A DNA stretch of 64,000 nt from Microcaldota archaeon (GCA_021796225.1 JAJYOL010000004.1:1-64000), one strand, 5' to 3'. Counted from the first letter of the stretch, positions 1 to 8,004 are shown. The notes: generated from the letters alone by a model not told the origin. Program-made: numbers and translations.

Positions 1-554
1 GCGAAGCTGTCAAAGTGAGCGTAAAGGATATCAAATTTGAGACGCGTGAGTTAACCGTGAAAACGGAGAAGGCACACGTGATAGATACTATGCTCATTCC
101 CGTACCACTTTTTCGGCAAACTGTTGAGTTCATAAACAGGAACGAAAAAGCGATCACGCAAGCTGGTGGTTTCGTGTTCTTCGCAGAGCTAGGGCATAGC
201 CTTAGAGGCGAGCCGTTCTTGGAGAAGAACTACGTGCGGAAGGTGTTCAGGGAGTATGTCCGAGCGGCAAAGCTGGACGAAGTCTACGACCAAAGCGAGG
301 AGTCATACGGACGAACGCCTAGGCGGCTCCATAGGCTGACTACTCACAGCCTAAGGCATTATGCGATAACCAGCTTCGCACGCCAAAGCAACGGTAATGT
401 GGTGCTTTCCAGCAGGTTCGCTAGGCATAGCGATCCTAGCACCACAATGACCTACATAAACACCAGAAAGGACGAGCTTTACAAGGCCGTAGATGAAGCC
501 TTTTCAGTAGAGCATGCATCAAATCTTAAAAATCAGTTATTTAAGCTTAAATGA
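1..554 (+). CDS. Tyrosine recombinase (integrase), C-terminal part, cut by window edge
   Basis: The reading frame is open back to base 3, so the gene starts outside the window and only the catalytic domain is seen. It has the tyrosine recombinase signature: HSLRH, then ARH about 25 residues later, then the tyrosine in TMTYINTRKDEL. The family cuts and rejoins DNA through a 3'-phosphotyrosine and moves integrative elements in and out of chromosomes. Its 3' end meets the convergent GIY-YIG gene inside a 14-bp palindrome. A tRNA-Glu 3' fragment 5.7 kb downstream suggests this is the integrase of an island spanning at least 1-6289. Family assignment is firm; the link to that attachment site is inference. 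Confidence 0.85.
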   Translation, partial: EAVKVSVKDIKFETRELTVKTEKAHVIDTMLIPVPLFRQTVEFINRNEKAITQAGGFVFFAELGHSLRGEPFLEKNYVRKVFREYVRAAKLDEVYDQSEESYGRTPRRLHRLTTHSLRHYAITSFARQSNGNVVLSSRFARHSDPSTTMTYINTRKDELYKAVDEAFSVEHASNLKNQLFKLK

Positions 555-1154
555 ACGATTTAGTTCGTCCTCTAGTAGCCACATCTTTTCGTGTATTGGG
601 CATTTTGTTCTTCTATAACTCATGGGCGGCCTATTCTTGTTCAGTTCAGGGTGGTATAAGTCTACAGCTAAGCACTCAAACTTAGATAGGTCTCTTTTTC
701 GCTTGGTGCAAAAAATTCTAATTGAAGTTGCCCTTCTCCAATTCTCAGACCTCCATTTTCCCCCGCCACTCCACTTACCGTTCTTTGTCTGTCCAATGTA
801 AATGTATGAATTTCCTCTCATAAATGCGTAAATGTGGTTGTCAGTTTCAAGGTCTGGTATCTTCTGTTTTATAAAGTCATTGATCTTCCTCCAATTCATA
901 CGTCCCTTCTTACGTAGGTTTGGTCTCTTTTTCTTGTATATCCTGCCAAGAATCATACCTCTAAACTCATTCCTATATTGTCGTTCTAGTACCGGTCTTA
1001 TACCTTTTAGTGCTTCCTGAATTAACCTATCCTTCCTATTTCGATCTAATTTACTTGGTTTCCTCCCTCTTTTTGTCTGAACTTGTGATAATAGCCACTT
1101 CTTTTTTATTTCCCAGAGCCGATCCGCCGCATAGGTAAAGTCCTTTGTTCGCAT
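537..1154 (-). CDS. GIY-YIG-family nuclease-like protein
   Basis: A 205-residue, very basic protein. Residues 108-121 carry a degenerate GIY-YIG signature (HIYAF, then YIYIGQT), followed by a candidate catalytic arginine near 141, Glu160 and Asn172, matching the order in GIY-YIG nucleases. The N-terminal 100 residues are rich in lysine and arginine and probably bind DNA. Proteins of this type include homing endonucleases and mobile-element nucleases. It is convergent with the integrase and lies next to a repeat-rich non-coding region, which fits an accessory gene of the element. The N-terminal half matches nothing I recognise. The first motif is weak (HIYAF rather than GIY), so activity is uncertain. 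Confidence 0.6.
   Translation of the reverse strand: MRTKDFTYAADRLWEIKKKWLLSQVQTKRGRKPSKLDRNRKDRLIQEALKGIRPVLERQYRNEFRGMILGRIYKKKRPNLRKKGRMNWRKINDFIKQKIPDLETDNHIYAFMRGNSYIYIGQTKNGKWSGGGKWRSENWRRATSIRIFCTKRKRDLSKFECLAVDLYHPELNKNRPPMSYRRTKCPIHEKMWLLEDELNRSFKLK
541..554. repeat. 14-bp perfect palindrome shared by two convergent gene ends
   Basis: ATTTAAGCTTAAAT reads the same on both strands. It covers the last codons of the integrase (forward) and of the GIY-YIG gene (reverse), so both proteins end in the same residues, FKLK. It may simply be the overlap of two tails, or a two-way termination element. Confidence 0.7.
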
Positions 1155-1221
1155 AACAAATTATCTCAACTGAATTTATTTAGCTGTTGCTTTTGCAGGT
1201 CTATCGTCTTTTTGCTGCTTT

Positions 1222-1365
1222 CTCTACATGACTTGGGTTTCTCTACATGCCCAAGCCATTCCATGTAGAGAAAATCTCCCTCGTAAGCCCTCAAAACAGG
1301 GCTATTTTCTCTCTACATGACTGCACATCAATATTATAGCCGTCCATGTAGAGTTTCATGTAGAG
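1222..1365. repeat. Six copies of a 9-bp motif, CTCTACATG, in both orientations
   Basis: CTCTACATG occurs forward at 1222-1230, 1241-1249 and 1311-1319, and reversed (CATGTAGAG) at 1262-1270, 1345-1353 and 1357-1365. Several copies share a flanking TTT/AAA, making TTTCTCTACATG. The second forward copy sits in the loop of a hairpin with arms CTTGGG and CCCAAG. Clustered inverted copies beside an integrase look like binding sites for a replication initiator, a recombinase or a repressor. Which protein binds is unknown. Confidence 0.75.
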
Positions 1366-1387
1366 AAACTCCCGCCTCGCAGCCTAC

Positions 1388-1630
1388 GCCCGCCCCTAAG
1401 ACACCTTCGGTGTCGCTCAGGCGGGCTACGGCTGCTACGGCGGCTGCTTTGCAGGACAGGACGGCTCAGGAACTACGTCTCTTGTCCAACAAGAGACGCC
1501 GATTTTGGGCGGGGGGGGGCAAAATCGGCCTTTCAGGTAGTTCCGTTACTGGTGGCAGTTTGCAGGTGGTTGCACCGCTAGCCCTCGTGAGTCCGAAGGA
1601 TGAACGAGTTGGCGTAGCTAAAGGGCTAGG
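1388..1630 (+). ncRNA. Highly folded GC-rich region, candidate structured RNA
   Basis: Four separate foldings lie end to end. First, GCCCGCC (1388-1394) pairs with GGCGGGC (1420-1426) around a GACACC/GGTGTC hairpin (1400-1414). Second, a compact three-way junction: GGAACTAC (1469-1476) with GTAGTTCC (1537-1544), enclosing GTCTCTTG/CAAGAGAC (1477-1497) and GCCGATTTT/AAAATCGGC (1498-1529). The stems abut with no unpaired bases at two of the three joints. Third, CTAGCCCT (1578-1585) pairs with AGGGCTAG (1623-1630) around a TCC-GAA-GGA hairpin. The region is much more GC-rich than the genes beside it. Strand is assumed from the downstream gene. Function unknown. Confidence 0.5.
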
Positions 1631-1686
1631 GTTACCTAGGAAGGATTTGGAGAAACTTTTAATAATTAAAGGCGTGCAATTAAATC

Positions 1687-3333
1687 ATGCCTGGGTCAAC
1701 TGAGATACAAACCTTATCTTTCATAGGGCTAATTTCAGATATCAAGAGCGGTAAAATAAGAATACCCGAATTTCAAAGGGATTATATTTGGTCTCCTGAT
1801 CAGATAGTTGACCTCTTAGACAGCGTTTATCATGGATATCCAGTTGGCTCTGTACTTATATGGAAAACCACAGATAGACTTAATGAAAGAAATCCACTTG
1901 GCCTGACAACCACGACTCAGCGAAGCTCTGAAACACAATATTTACTAGACGGACAACAAAGGCTCATTTCGCTATACGCTATATTACATAATAATCTAAA
2001 TCAGAGTTCAAGACTAGCTAAATATATCTTTTATTTTAACCTAAAAGATGGAAAATTTTACTTTTATAAAAAAACAGACCTGAACACAGTACGTGAGAAA
2101 CCAAAGATAGAAGATAACTTTGTTGCCATGCCGGACTTATTGGAGATAAATTATCAAAACCGGTCTTCTTCACCAAAGGCACAACTCATTACAAAATTTT
2201 CCGGACAACCAAAACAGCTACAGACATTTATTGGATTGGCTAACCAATTTAGTAACCTAGAATTTCCAACAATATTAACAAGCCAAGATTTACCAGTAGC
2301 TTGTAAAATATTTGAAAGGCTTAACAATACTGGTACTCAACTTACAATAGTAGACCTAATGGTTGCGGTTACCTACAACACGACTTTTAATTTAAGGACA
2401 AAGCTTAACGATTTAATATCAAGTTTAGAAAGTAATAATTTTGCTATTTCTGAAAAAAGCGTACTACAATGTGCGGCAGCTATAAATAAAAAAGAGATAA
2501 ACAGAGAAAGTATAATTGAATCTAGAAGCAACATTGCAAGTAATTGGAAAAAAACTACACAAGCTATACGACTCTCTCTAGATTTTGTTAGAGATGAGTG
2601 CTCAGTAATATCTGGAGATTTCTTACCGTACGAGATAGTTTTAGCTCCATTATCGTACTTTTTCTATAAAAAGGGAAATAGACGTCTTAATGCTCAAGAA
2701 ATCTCAAAACTTAAAAAATATTTCTGGACGAGTTCACTTGCTGAAAGGTATATTCAAGGCGCAAATGCCAAAGTCGTAGAGGACATAAAGAATATAGATA
2801 CAGTACTGACTAATCCAAGTAAAAAAGTTTTTGATGATTACTACGACAATCCAGCAACTACAGAACGTATCATAAATGCTAAAACAAGTGGTTCTTCGTT
2901 TACTAAAGCTATTCTATGCTTTTTTGCACAAAAGAGACCTTTGGAATTTTCTAATAGTCAGCTGGTTAATTTGATGCCAACTTTTGCAAATGTAAACCTT
3001 AAACAATTACATCATATATTTCCGGTTAATTTTATTGAGACCAATCTCAGTAATTCCACCAATTACGAAAAGAATATCGAACCGTATATAAATAGTATTG
3101 CAAACATCGCATTAATTACGGCATCAGGTAATAACGCAATACGGGATAGAGCACCTAGCGTCTATTTTAATGATTTCTTACGAGCTAACTCTAATTTAAC
3201 GACTGCTTTACATAGCCACTTTATAGATGATCTTGCTTCCTTTGGAATCACACAGGATAACTTCGAGACTTTCCTAAAGATGCGATCTCAAAAGATAGCA
3301 GATGAAGTTACAACATTTGTGCAAACTCTTTGA
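1687..3333 (+). CDS. GmrSD-like DUF262/DUF1524 nuclease
   Basis: A 548-residue protein. The N-terminal DUF262 (ParB/sulfiredoxin-like) domain has IPEFQRDYIW at 26-35 and the diagnostic DGQQR at 88-92. Near the C-terminus LHHIFP (His442-His443) marks an HNH-like DUF1524 nuclease domain. GmrSD-type enzymes cut phage DNA carrying modified bases, with DUF262 using NTP hydrolysis. The gene is AT-rich compared with the rest of the window, a sign of transfer. It follows the folded region by about 55 bp and precedes a restriction-modification cluster on the other strand, so a defence role is likely. Family is firm; the substrate is unknown. Confidence 0.85.
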   Translation: MPGSTEIQTLSFIGLISDIKSGKIRIPEFQRDYIWSPDQIVDLLDSVYHGYPVGSVLIWKTTDRLNERNPLGLTTTTQRSSETQYLLDGQQRLISLYAILHNNLNQSSRLAKYIFYFNLKDGKFYFYKKTDLNTVREKPKIEDNFVAMPDLLEINYQNRSSSPKAQLITKFSGQPKQLQTFIGLANQFSNLEFPTILTSQDLPVACKIFERLNNTGTQLTIVDLMVAVTYNTTFNLRTKLNDLISSLESNNFAISEKSVLQCAAAINKKEINRESIIESRSNIASNWKKTTQAIRLSLDFVRDECSVISGDFLPYEIVLAPLSYFFYKKGNRRLNAQEISKLKKYFWTSSLAERYIQGANAKVVEDIKNIDTVLTNPSKKVFDDYYDNPATTERIINAKTSGSSFTKAILCFFAQKRPLEFSNSQLVNLMPTFANVNLKQLHHIFPVNFIETNLSNSTNYEKNIEPYINSIANIALITASGNNAIRDRAPSVYFNDFLRANSNLTTALHSHFIDDLASFGITQDNFETFLKMRSQKIADEVTTFVQTL

Positions 3334-3497
3334 TTATAGATAATTACGTAGATTAATTTACATGCACACCATTAAAAAATGATTTCAGAATTGTTGGTCT
3401 TATTTGTATGCTCTTCATTGGATTAGCTGACAAAATCTCCAACTCTGTCTTTTATTGGGTCTGATATAATTGTAGTGAATAGATGCAAAATCTAGGT

Positions 3498-4262
3498 TTA
3501 CTTTATCAGATATTCCATACTTTTTATAAGTAAAGATTTTGCTGTCTTTTTCATGATCTCATATTCCTGTGGACTAATAGAACCAGGCGCATTACCGTGT
3601 CTTAGTTTATTAGCAGAATATCGTATCGTACCTTTTGTTTCATTGTCCTTAAGCTGCGACTTTTCCTCTTCTGAAGCACGTACTTTGTTATAAAAATCAT
3701 CCCAGTTCTTTTGCTCTGCTTTGCCATCTTTGTTTTCGCCGCCTATAATTTTTGCTAATGTTTCTATCTGTCTGTAGAAATAAAAAGCACAATCTTTTCT
3801 ATCTATCAACCCTAAGTTGAAGTCGCGTACAGCAAATTTAATACGAAAATTATTTGCGATCAAACGTATTATGGGCTCTGCCTGCAACGTAGAAGTTAAA
3901 TCAATTTTGGGGTCAGTTGCTGTATCTGGAGTATATACTACAACGCTTCCATCTTCGGCACGCCCGTATCTAATATTATAAAGAAGGCCCTGACCTAGAT
4001 GAAGGGCTCTAGCTAAAACAATAGGATCAACAGTTATTTTTGTGAGTTCAAATATATTATCCCAGTGAGTCCAAAAATCATGATTAACAAAAATAGGCGT
4101 AAAGTGAGCTATAATAAGCCCATTTATTATTTCCAATTTAATATTATATTTTACAGTACCGGCGCTGAATTTTATCTCTACATTATCACTCTGTATAATT
4201 GCGCTCATAATGGGCTTTTCGCCATTAGATAAAAATAACTCCGCAAACACATCTATAGCCAT
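3498..4262 (-). CDS. Hypothetical protein beside a restriction-modification pair
   Basis: 254 residues, no membrane segment and no family I recognise with confidence. The C-terminal third (about 170-254) is helical and charged and contains RYSANKLRHGN, which resembles the R(N)xxxxH-type motif of some HEPN-domain RNases. That similarity is weak. It lies 53 bp downstream of the restriction enzyme on the same strand and could be the third gene of that operon, perhaps an accessory defence factor. AT-rich like its neighbours. Confidence 0.6.
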   Translation of the reverse strand: MAIDVFAELFLSNGEKPIMSAIIQSDNVEIKFSAGTVKYNIKLEIINGLIIAHFTPIFVNHDFWTHWDNIFELTKITVDPIVLARALHLGQGLLYNIRYGRAEDGSVVVYTPDTATDPKIDLTSTLQAEPIIRLIANNFRIKFAVRDFNLGLIDRKDCAFYFYRQIETLAKIIGGENKDGKAEQKNWDDFYNKVRASEEEKSQLKDNETKGTIRYSANKLRHGNAPGSISPQEYEIMKKTAKSLLIKSMEYLIK

Positions 4263-4315
4263 TGAATCAACAAAGTATCACTACTTTAACCATGAGCAGG
4301 ACTGTTGCTTTTAAT

Positions 4316-5101
4316 TCATATAACTTTTACAGTTCGATAAAGTTCTGGTAGAGCACCTTGTCGCATTCTGAACTTAGTTCCATGATTATGTCCTGTTCTA
4401 GCATCAAAATCAACCAATATCTTACCTTCATCAATTGCTTTTACAAACTTGTCTAAGCTCAATCCTTTAAGCATGTAAATATTCTCGTAGCGAAAATACT
4501 CTTTGCCGTTTTCCTTTTTGGTTTTGGCTTGGAGGAAGAAACAATTTAACAGTTTGGTTCCGGCCTTATGAAATAAGTCATCAAATCCCCAATATGGTTG
4601 AGGATTTAGCTCTTTAAGACCTGCAGCCCTCTTTACACTTTGTAACCATGACTTATGCTTTATATCCACACTGCGAGAATCGAACGATATTAACACTTTC
4701 TTTTGACCTTTATCCACAACGACCTTAAATCCTCTATCACTTCTAGAAACAGCGTTTATTGTTTGCCTAAAACTCCGTTCGGTTTTAGGATACCTTTTGC
4801 CGGCTTCTTCGTGTCGCCAACCGTACTTTGGTAATAATATGTTTGGCACGATCTTTAATGCTCTCGGAGAAGGCTCAGTATGAAAAAGTGTAGTCAAAGA
4901 TGCGCTATCCATTCTTTGGCATTTAAGCTCCCATTCAGAGGCGTTAGGAATTGGCAGATTATTTTCCACAATACCTAAAATATCCTCTACAGTATTGCCT
5001 ACACCCCCTACGTTACCCTGTCTGGCGTTTTCAATCCATCCCCTTTTACGGATAGCTTTCAATTTTGAGATGAGTTCTTCTTTCGTATAAACACGCGGCA
5101 T
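4316..5101 (-). CDS. Type II restriction endonuclease, MvaI/BcnI family
   Basis: 261 residues, close to the family length. It follows the BcnI/MvaI pattern: an N-terminal basic helix (KEELISKLKAIRKRGW), a conserved acidic pair in GNTVEDILG (Glu39/Asp40), the catalytic ExK in EWELK (Glu58, Lys60), then LTTLFHTEPSP, and a C-terminal segment ending LPELYRTVKVI that resembles the BcnI end. MvaI and BcnI are monomeric enzymes cutting CCWGG and CCSGG. The specificity here cannot be read from sequence. The start is 9 bp downstream of the methyltransferase stop, so the protective enzyme is made first. Confidence 0.88.
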   Translation of the reverse strand: MPRVYTKEELISKLKAIRKRGWIENARQGNVGGVGNTVEDILGIVENNLPIPNASEWELKCQRMDSASLTTLFHTEPSPRALKIVPNILLPKYGWRHEEAGKRYPKTERSFRQTINAVSRSDRGFKVVVDKGQKKVLISFDSRSVDIKHKSWLQSVKRAAGLKELNPQPYWGFDDLFHKAGTKLLNCFFLQAKTKKENGKEYFRYENIYMLKGLSLDKFVKAIDEGKILVDFDARTGHNHGTKFRMRQGALPELYRTVKVI

Positions 5102-5110
5102 ATCAATACC

Positions 5111-6028
5111 CTATTCTTTTGGTGGCTTCCAGAAATCAAGTAAATACTCGAAAGTAACGCCCATTGTTATGTAATTACTCGGCCAGCCAAAAATACCAAT
5201 CCCATTTACTACATTAGTTCTATCCCAAATAATTATGTTCCTGAGTTCATAACCTCTAGTCCTAAGTTCTTCTATGAGTGAGACATGAATTGTCTCTCTT
5301 TTGTTTTCCCACCACATATCAGGCACATTTATAACACAATGGGCTTTTGGCTTTAACAAAGGCAGAAGTTTTTCAAAAATGTTACCCATCGAATGACTGT
5401 ATTCATTTAAACTCAATGTTCCTAAATCACTCGGATGTTGCGAATACTGCTCTACCTTACCTAACTGGCCGTTGTCTCTATCCCTCCTTGACTTATTACT
5501 GCGGGGCCTATTCAGTAGATTTGCGTATGGTGGTGATGTCCATACCAAACTGACGGTTTCGTTTTCTAAATATGATGGTATATTTCTAGCATCATCAGTT
5601 ATGGCTAACTGTTTCGATGTATTGAGTAAACGAGTGTTTCGCAGTCTCGTTTTGCACAGTTCTATATACTTTTCCTGTAGGTCAAATCCTACGGCATTTC
5701 TATCGCAATCCTGCGCTGCTACTAGTGTAGTGCCACTACCTACAAATGGATCTAGAACAAGCTCGCCTTTATGTGTAAATAGCTCTATTACTTTTCTAGA
5801 TAGTGAAATCGGAAACGTGGCAGGATGGACTGTCTTATTTCTTATGTCCCGTTTTTCATAAAAAAATTGCCATACACCGATCTGGCTCTTAAGCCATTCC
5901 TTTGGAGTAAGGCAGTTAATATGGTTTATTTTGCATGAGCATGTTTTGTTATAATTTATGTCCAGCTTAAGCTTCTTCAACACCTTAGTTTCTTGTATTA
6001 CTAATGAGCTATTGTTAGGCGCAGACAT
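5111..6028 (-). CDS. DNA methyltransferase, probably N4-cytosine type
   Basis: 305 residues. The SAM-binding motif DPFVGSGT is at 93-100 and the catalytic TSPPY at 164-168, so the SAM motif comes before the catalytic one. SPPY is typical of enzymes making N4-methylcytosine, which suits the MvaI/BcnI-type nuclease encoded just downstream (MvaI and BcnI methylases are m4C enzymes). Three cysteines near the N-terminus (30, 32, 39) could bind metal. It is first in a tight two- or three-gene operon. Its role is to protect host sites. The choice between m4C and m6A is inference from the motif and the partner. Confidence 0.88.
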   Translation of the reverse strand: MSAPNNSSLVIQETKVLKKLKLDINYNKTCSCKINHINCLTPKEWLKSQIGVWQFFYEKRDIRNKTVHPATFPISLSRKVIELFTHKGELVLDPFVGSGTTLVAAQDCDRNAVGFDLQEKYIELCKTRLRNTRLLNTSKQLAITDDARNIPSYLENETVSLVWTSPPYANLLNRPRSNKSRRDRDNGQLGKVEQYSQHPSDLGTLSLNEYSHSMGNIFEKLLPLLKPKAHCVINVPDMWWENKRETIHVSLIEELRTRGYELRNIIIWDRTNVVNGIGIFGWPSNYITMGVTFEYLLDFWKPPKE

Positions 6029-6230
6029 TAAAAACCAACCATCTTATAGACTAAGAACATTTAAGCTATTAAAACATACGCTAGTCCAAAGGTTCAAATA
6101 TTCCGCATATCTGAACCGTGCTTGCTTATATAGCTTGCTTGGGAAAAGCTACTGTTCAGAAAGCTGGAATTGTTTATGTTTGTTTTGGTGTTTTTAGGTG
6201 CTAGGATGAAGCTAGAAAAAGACGACAAAC

Positions 6231-6289
6231 TCGGCCAAGGACGCGGGGCTTTCAACCCTAAAACTCGGGTTCAAATCCCGATGGGAGCA
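6231..6289 (+). other. 3' fragment of a tRNA-Glu(TTC) gene, probable attachment site
   Basis: From the D-loop to the discriminator base the sequence reads as archaeal tRNA-Glu: CGGCCAA, anticodon loop CTTTCAA with anticodon TTC at 6251-6253, T-arm TCGGG-TTCAAAT-CCCGA, and acceptor strand TGGGAGC plus A. No partner GCTCCCA lies upstream, so the 5' half is missing. Truncated tRNA 3' halves are what integrases leave at one end of an island. The alternatives are a split tRNA gene, known in Nanoarchaeum, or a gene with a long D-loop intron. Confidence 0.75.
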
Positions 6290-6346
6290 CTCTATCTCTG
6301 GGGTTATATATAACTCGTTTAAATGTCCCCCTTCTCTAACATAGTT

Positions 6347-6514
6347 TTAGCATGGATATGGGCTGGAGACCTGATGTAATTTATTCAGTGTTTTCCTCTT
6401 TGATATTATCCTCTTTCCTTCTTTTATCCTTTTCTTCAGCCTGAACAAGTGCCTTTTAGATAGCCCTATATGCCTAGCGTCTTTTGTTGTCATATTCTTG
6501 ATAACATCCGCCAT
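6347..6514 (-). pseudogene. Remnant helix-turn-helix ORF, 55 codons
   Basis: The frame encodes MADVIKNMTTKDARHIGLSK followed by a basic stretch (RHLFRLKKRIKEGKR), the pattern of C-terminal helix-turn-helix tails found on several archaeal mobile-element proteins. The frame stays open upstream to about 6665 without a usable start codon, so it is probably the 3' end of a decayed gene. It sits just outside the tRNA-Glu fragment, where dead genes from earlier insertions are expected. 6515-6814 holds nothing else I can support. Confidence 0.4.
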
Positions 6515-6814
6515 CTTTTGCTCTGTTTTGTTATCGTAAACAACGTAATCATTATCTGAAACACCGATAACTTCGCTTTCCTCTAGGTTATTTGATTCCT
6601 TGCCGATGTGTTCAATCCCTTCGATTAGCAGAAAAGAACAATCTGAATAACAAAAAGGTCAACAAAGTCGTAAAAGACATTCAATACATCTTAAAAAAAG
6701 ATCATATTCCAACCTTGCGATTGACTGTCCCTTCGCACATTTCTGCAAAGGCGCGTGTTGCTATGGTAATTTGAATTAGTGTGTTACAAAATATAACTGT
6801 ATAATGTGATATAA

Positions 6815-7006
6815 ATGAAAGGAAAAGTAAAGATGTTTAACGCGGAGCGAGGATTCGGATTTATAACCGGCGACGATGGAAAGGATACATACTTCCATAA
6901 GACTGCAGTCGAAGGCGGCGTAACACTTGCCGTAGGCGACTCTGTAGAATACGAAGTCGAAGCAGGAGAACGCGGAATGCGTGCAAAGAACGTAAAGAAA
7001 GCGTGA
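6815..7006 (+). CDS. Cold-shock domain protein (CspA-like)
   Basis: 63 residues, the length of a single cold-shock domain. It contains both RNA-binding motifs: RNP1 as RGFGFITG and RNP2 as DTYFHK. The fold is a five-strand OB barrel binding single-stranded RNA or DNA, a cytoplasmic RNA chaperone in most organisms. An AT-rich stretch with TATA-like sequence lies 15-30 bp upstream and suggests a short leader. Cold-shock proteins are common in bacteria but patchy in archaea, so this may be an old transfer. Confidence 0.93.
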   Translation: MKGKVKMFNAERGFGFITGDDGKDTYFHKTAVEGGVTLAVGDSVEYEVEAGERGMRAKNVKKA

Positions 7007-7035
7007 GTGCTCTCTCCAAACGACAGTTCATTCTA

Positions 7036-7133
7036 AATTGCAATGCTTGCTCCCTGCTTTCAGTTTGGGAACTGGATGTGCTACTACGAGTTAGATACTT
7101 TGTTACTCGAAGTGGCAAAGTCAAGCTGCAATT
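7036..7133 (+). ncRNA. Candidate structured RNA with three helices
   Basis: AATTGCAATGCTTG (7036-7049) pairs with CAAGCTGCAATT (7122-7133), leaving a 2-nt bulge. Inside lie the hairpin CAGTT-TGGG-AACTG (7061-7074) and a second stem CGAGT/ACTCG (7087-7091 with 7105-7109). The arrangement is that of a three-way junction downstream of the cold-shock gene, in a 310-bp gap with no convincing gene. It could be a 3' UTR element. Strand assumed from the upstream gene. Support is by base pairing only. Confidence 0.35.
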
Positions 7134-7318
7134 GCAGAGAAATCTCACAGAATTTATTCGTGGAGGATGTCACTACATGATACTATCCATGTCCGCGACT
7201 ATACGACAAGGAATCATGCTGCCAGTGCCCGCACAACCCATCCACTGTATTGGTGCCGGCCGTCTAGTGAGGCGAGTATTGGCCCGCAAATCGAAAGTGT
7301 AGTTGGCATGCACTCCGG

Positions 7319-7933
7319 TCAATAAGGCATGAACGTTACCTGCGCGTCTACCATCTTCTTATAGAAATCTTCATCAGCTGCGTCTTCCTTCGGTCTCACC
7401 ATCAGGTGATCGAAACCTGTCCAAATGGTGTACCAACTCGCTGGTGTGAGTACTATCTCCAGTGAGTCCTTGAATATAATCTCGAGGCCGTTCAGCGACA
7501 GCATAAACGCGTCAATGAGACCTATCACACTTCCCACTGCTATCAGTACGATGGCCTGTCTATTCCTTCTGGCGTGCCCTTCCCTGGATTTCTTGTAATG
7601 TTTTCTAAAGTGGCTCTTCAGCCTGAGCTTTATCAGCTCCTCGTTGGCGGTGCTCCTCAATCCTTTAGGTATGAGCAATCGCAGCTCGATTCCGTGAATC
7701 TTGTCCCTCACCGCTCTCTTTGCTTCGTAGAGGAAGTCCTCCGATAGCGTCCGCTCATTGTACGGGCGCGGGTCGAAGTCCGAGAATATGTCATCATACG
7801 TGTCTAGCACAATGCTTATCTCCGCCCGCTCTATTATGCTCTTTATATCTACTGGATCTTCTGCCATACTATCTAATTGGGTGGTCGGCATTAAAAAGAC
7901 CCTATTCTTCCCTTCATTTATCTTTTTCTTCAT
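7319..7933 (-). CDS. Membrane-anchored hypothetical protein
   Basis: 204 residues from the chosen start. The first two thirds are soluble and charged. A hydrophobic segment (AIVLIAVGSVIGLIDAFMLS) and a second apolar stretch (LEIVLTPASWYTIWTGF) near the C-terminus suggest two membrane passes. I chose the internal Met at 7933 because the in-frame ATG at 7969 lies inside a TATA box (TATAAATG, minus strand), which would place the transcript start about 10 nt before 7933. It is divergent from the nucleotidyltransferase gene. I do not recognise the family. Confidence 0.65.
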   Translation of the reverse strand: MKKKINEGKNRVFLMPTTQLDSMAEDPVDIKSIIERAEISIVLDTYDDIFSDFDPRPYNERTLSEDFLYEAKRAVRDKIHGIELRLLIPKGLRSTANEELIKLRLKSHFRKHYKKSREGHARRNRQAIVLIAVGSVIGLIDAFMLSLNGLEIIFKDSLEIVLTPASWYTIWTGFDHLMVRPKEDAADEDFYKKMVDAQVTFMPY

Positions 7934-8004
7934 TAACCCAACTACCACAAAGTGAAGCCTGAAAGGCATTTATACCTGTTTATCACTGCGTATAATGTGG
8001 GAGT

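Noticed and set aside
1584..1608. Hammerhead-ribozyme-like string (GTGAGTCC-GAA-GGATGAAC)
   Set aside because: The core should read CTGATGA and GAAA; here it is TCGTGA and GAAC, and the required flanking stems do not line up.
1317..1703. Open frame of 128 codons across the folded region
   Set aside because: Composition is that of stems and loops (runs of G, RRFWAGGGK), no ribosome site, no family, and it overlaps the start of the DUF262 gene.
6592..6774. 60-codon plus-strand frame
   Set aside because: It is antisense to the helix-turn-helix remnant in part, has no ribosome site or TATA box and no recognisable motif.
7003..7302. 99-codon frame after the cold-shock gene
   Set aside because: Overlaps the paired bases of the putative structured RNA; residue composition is not protein-like.
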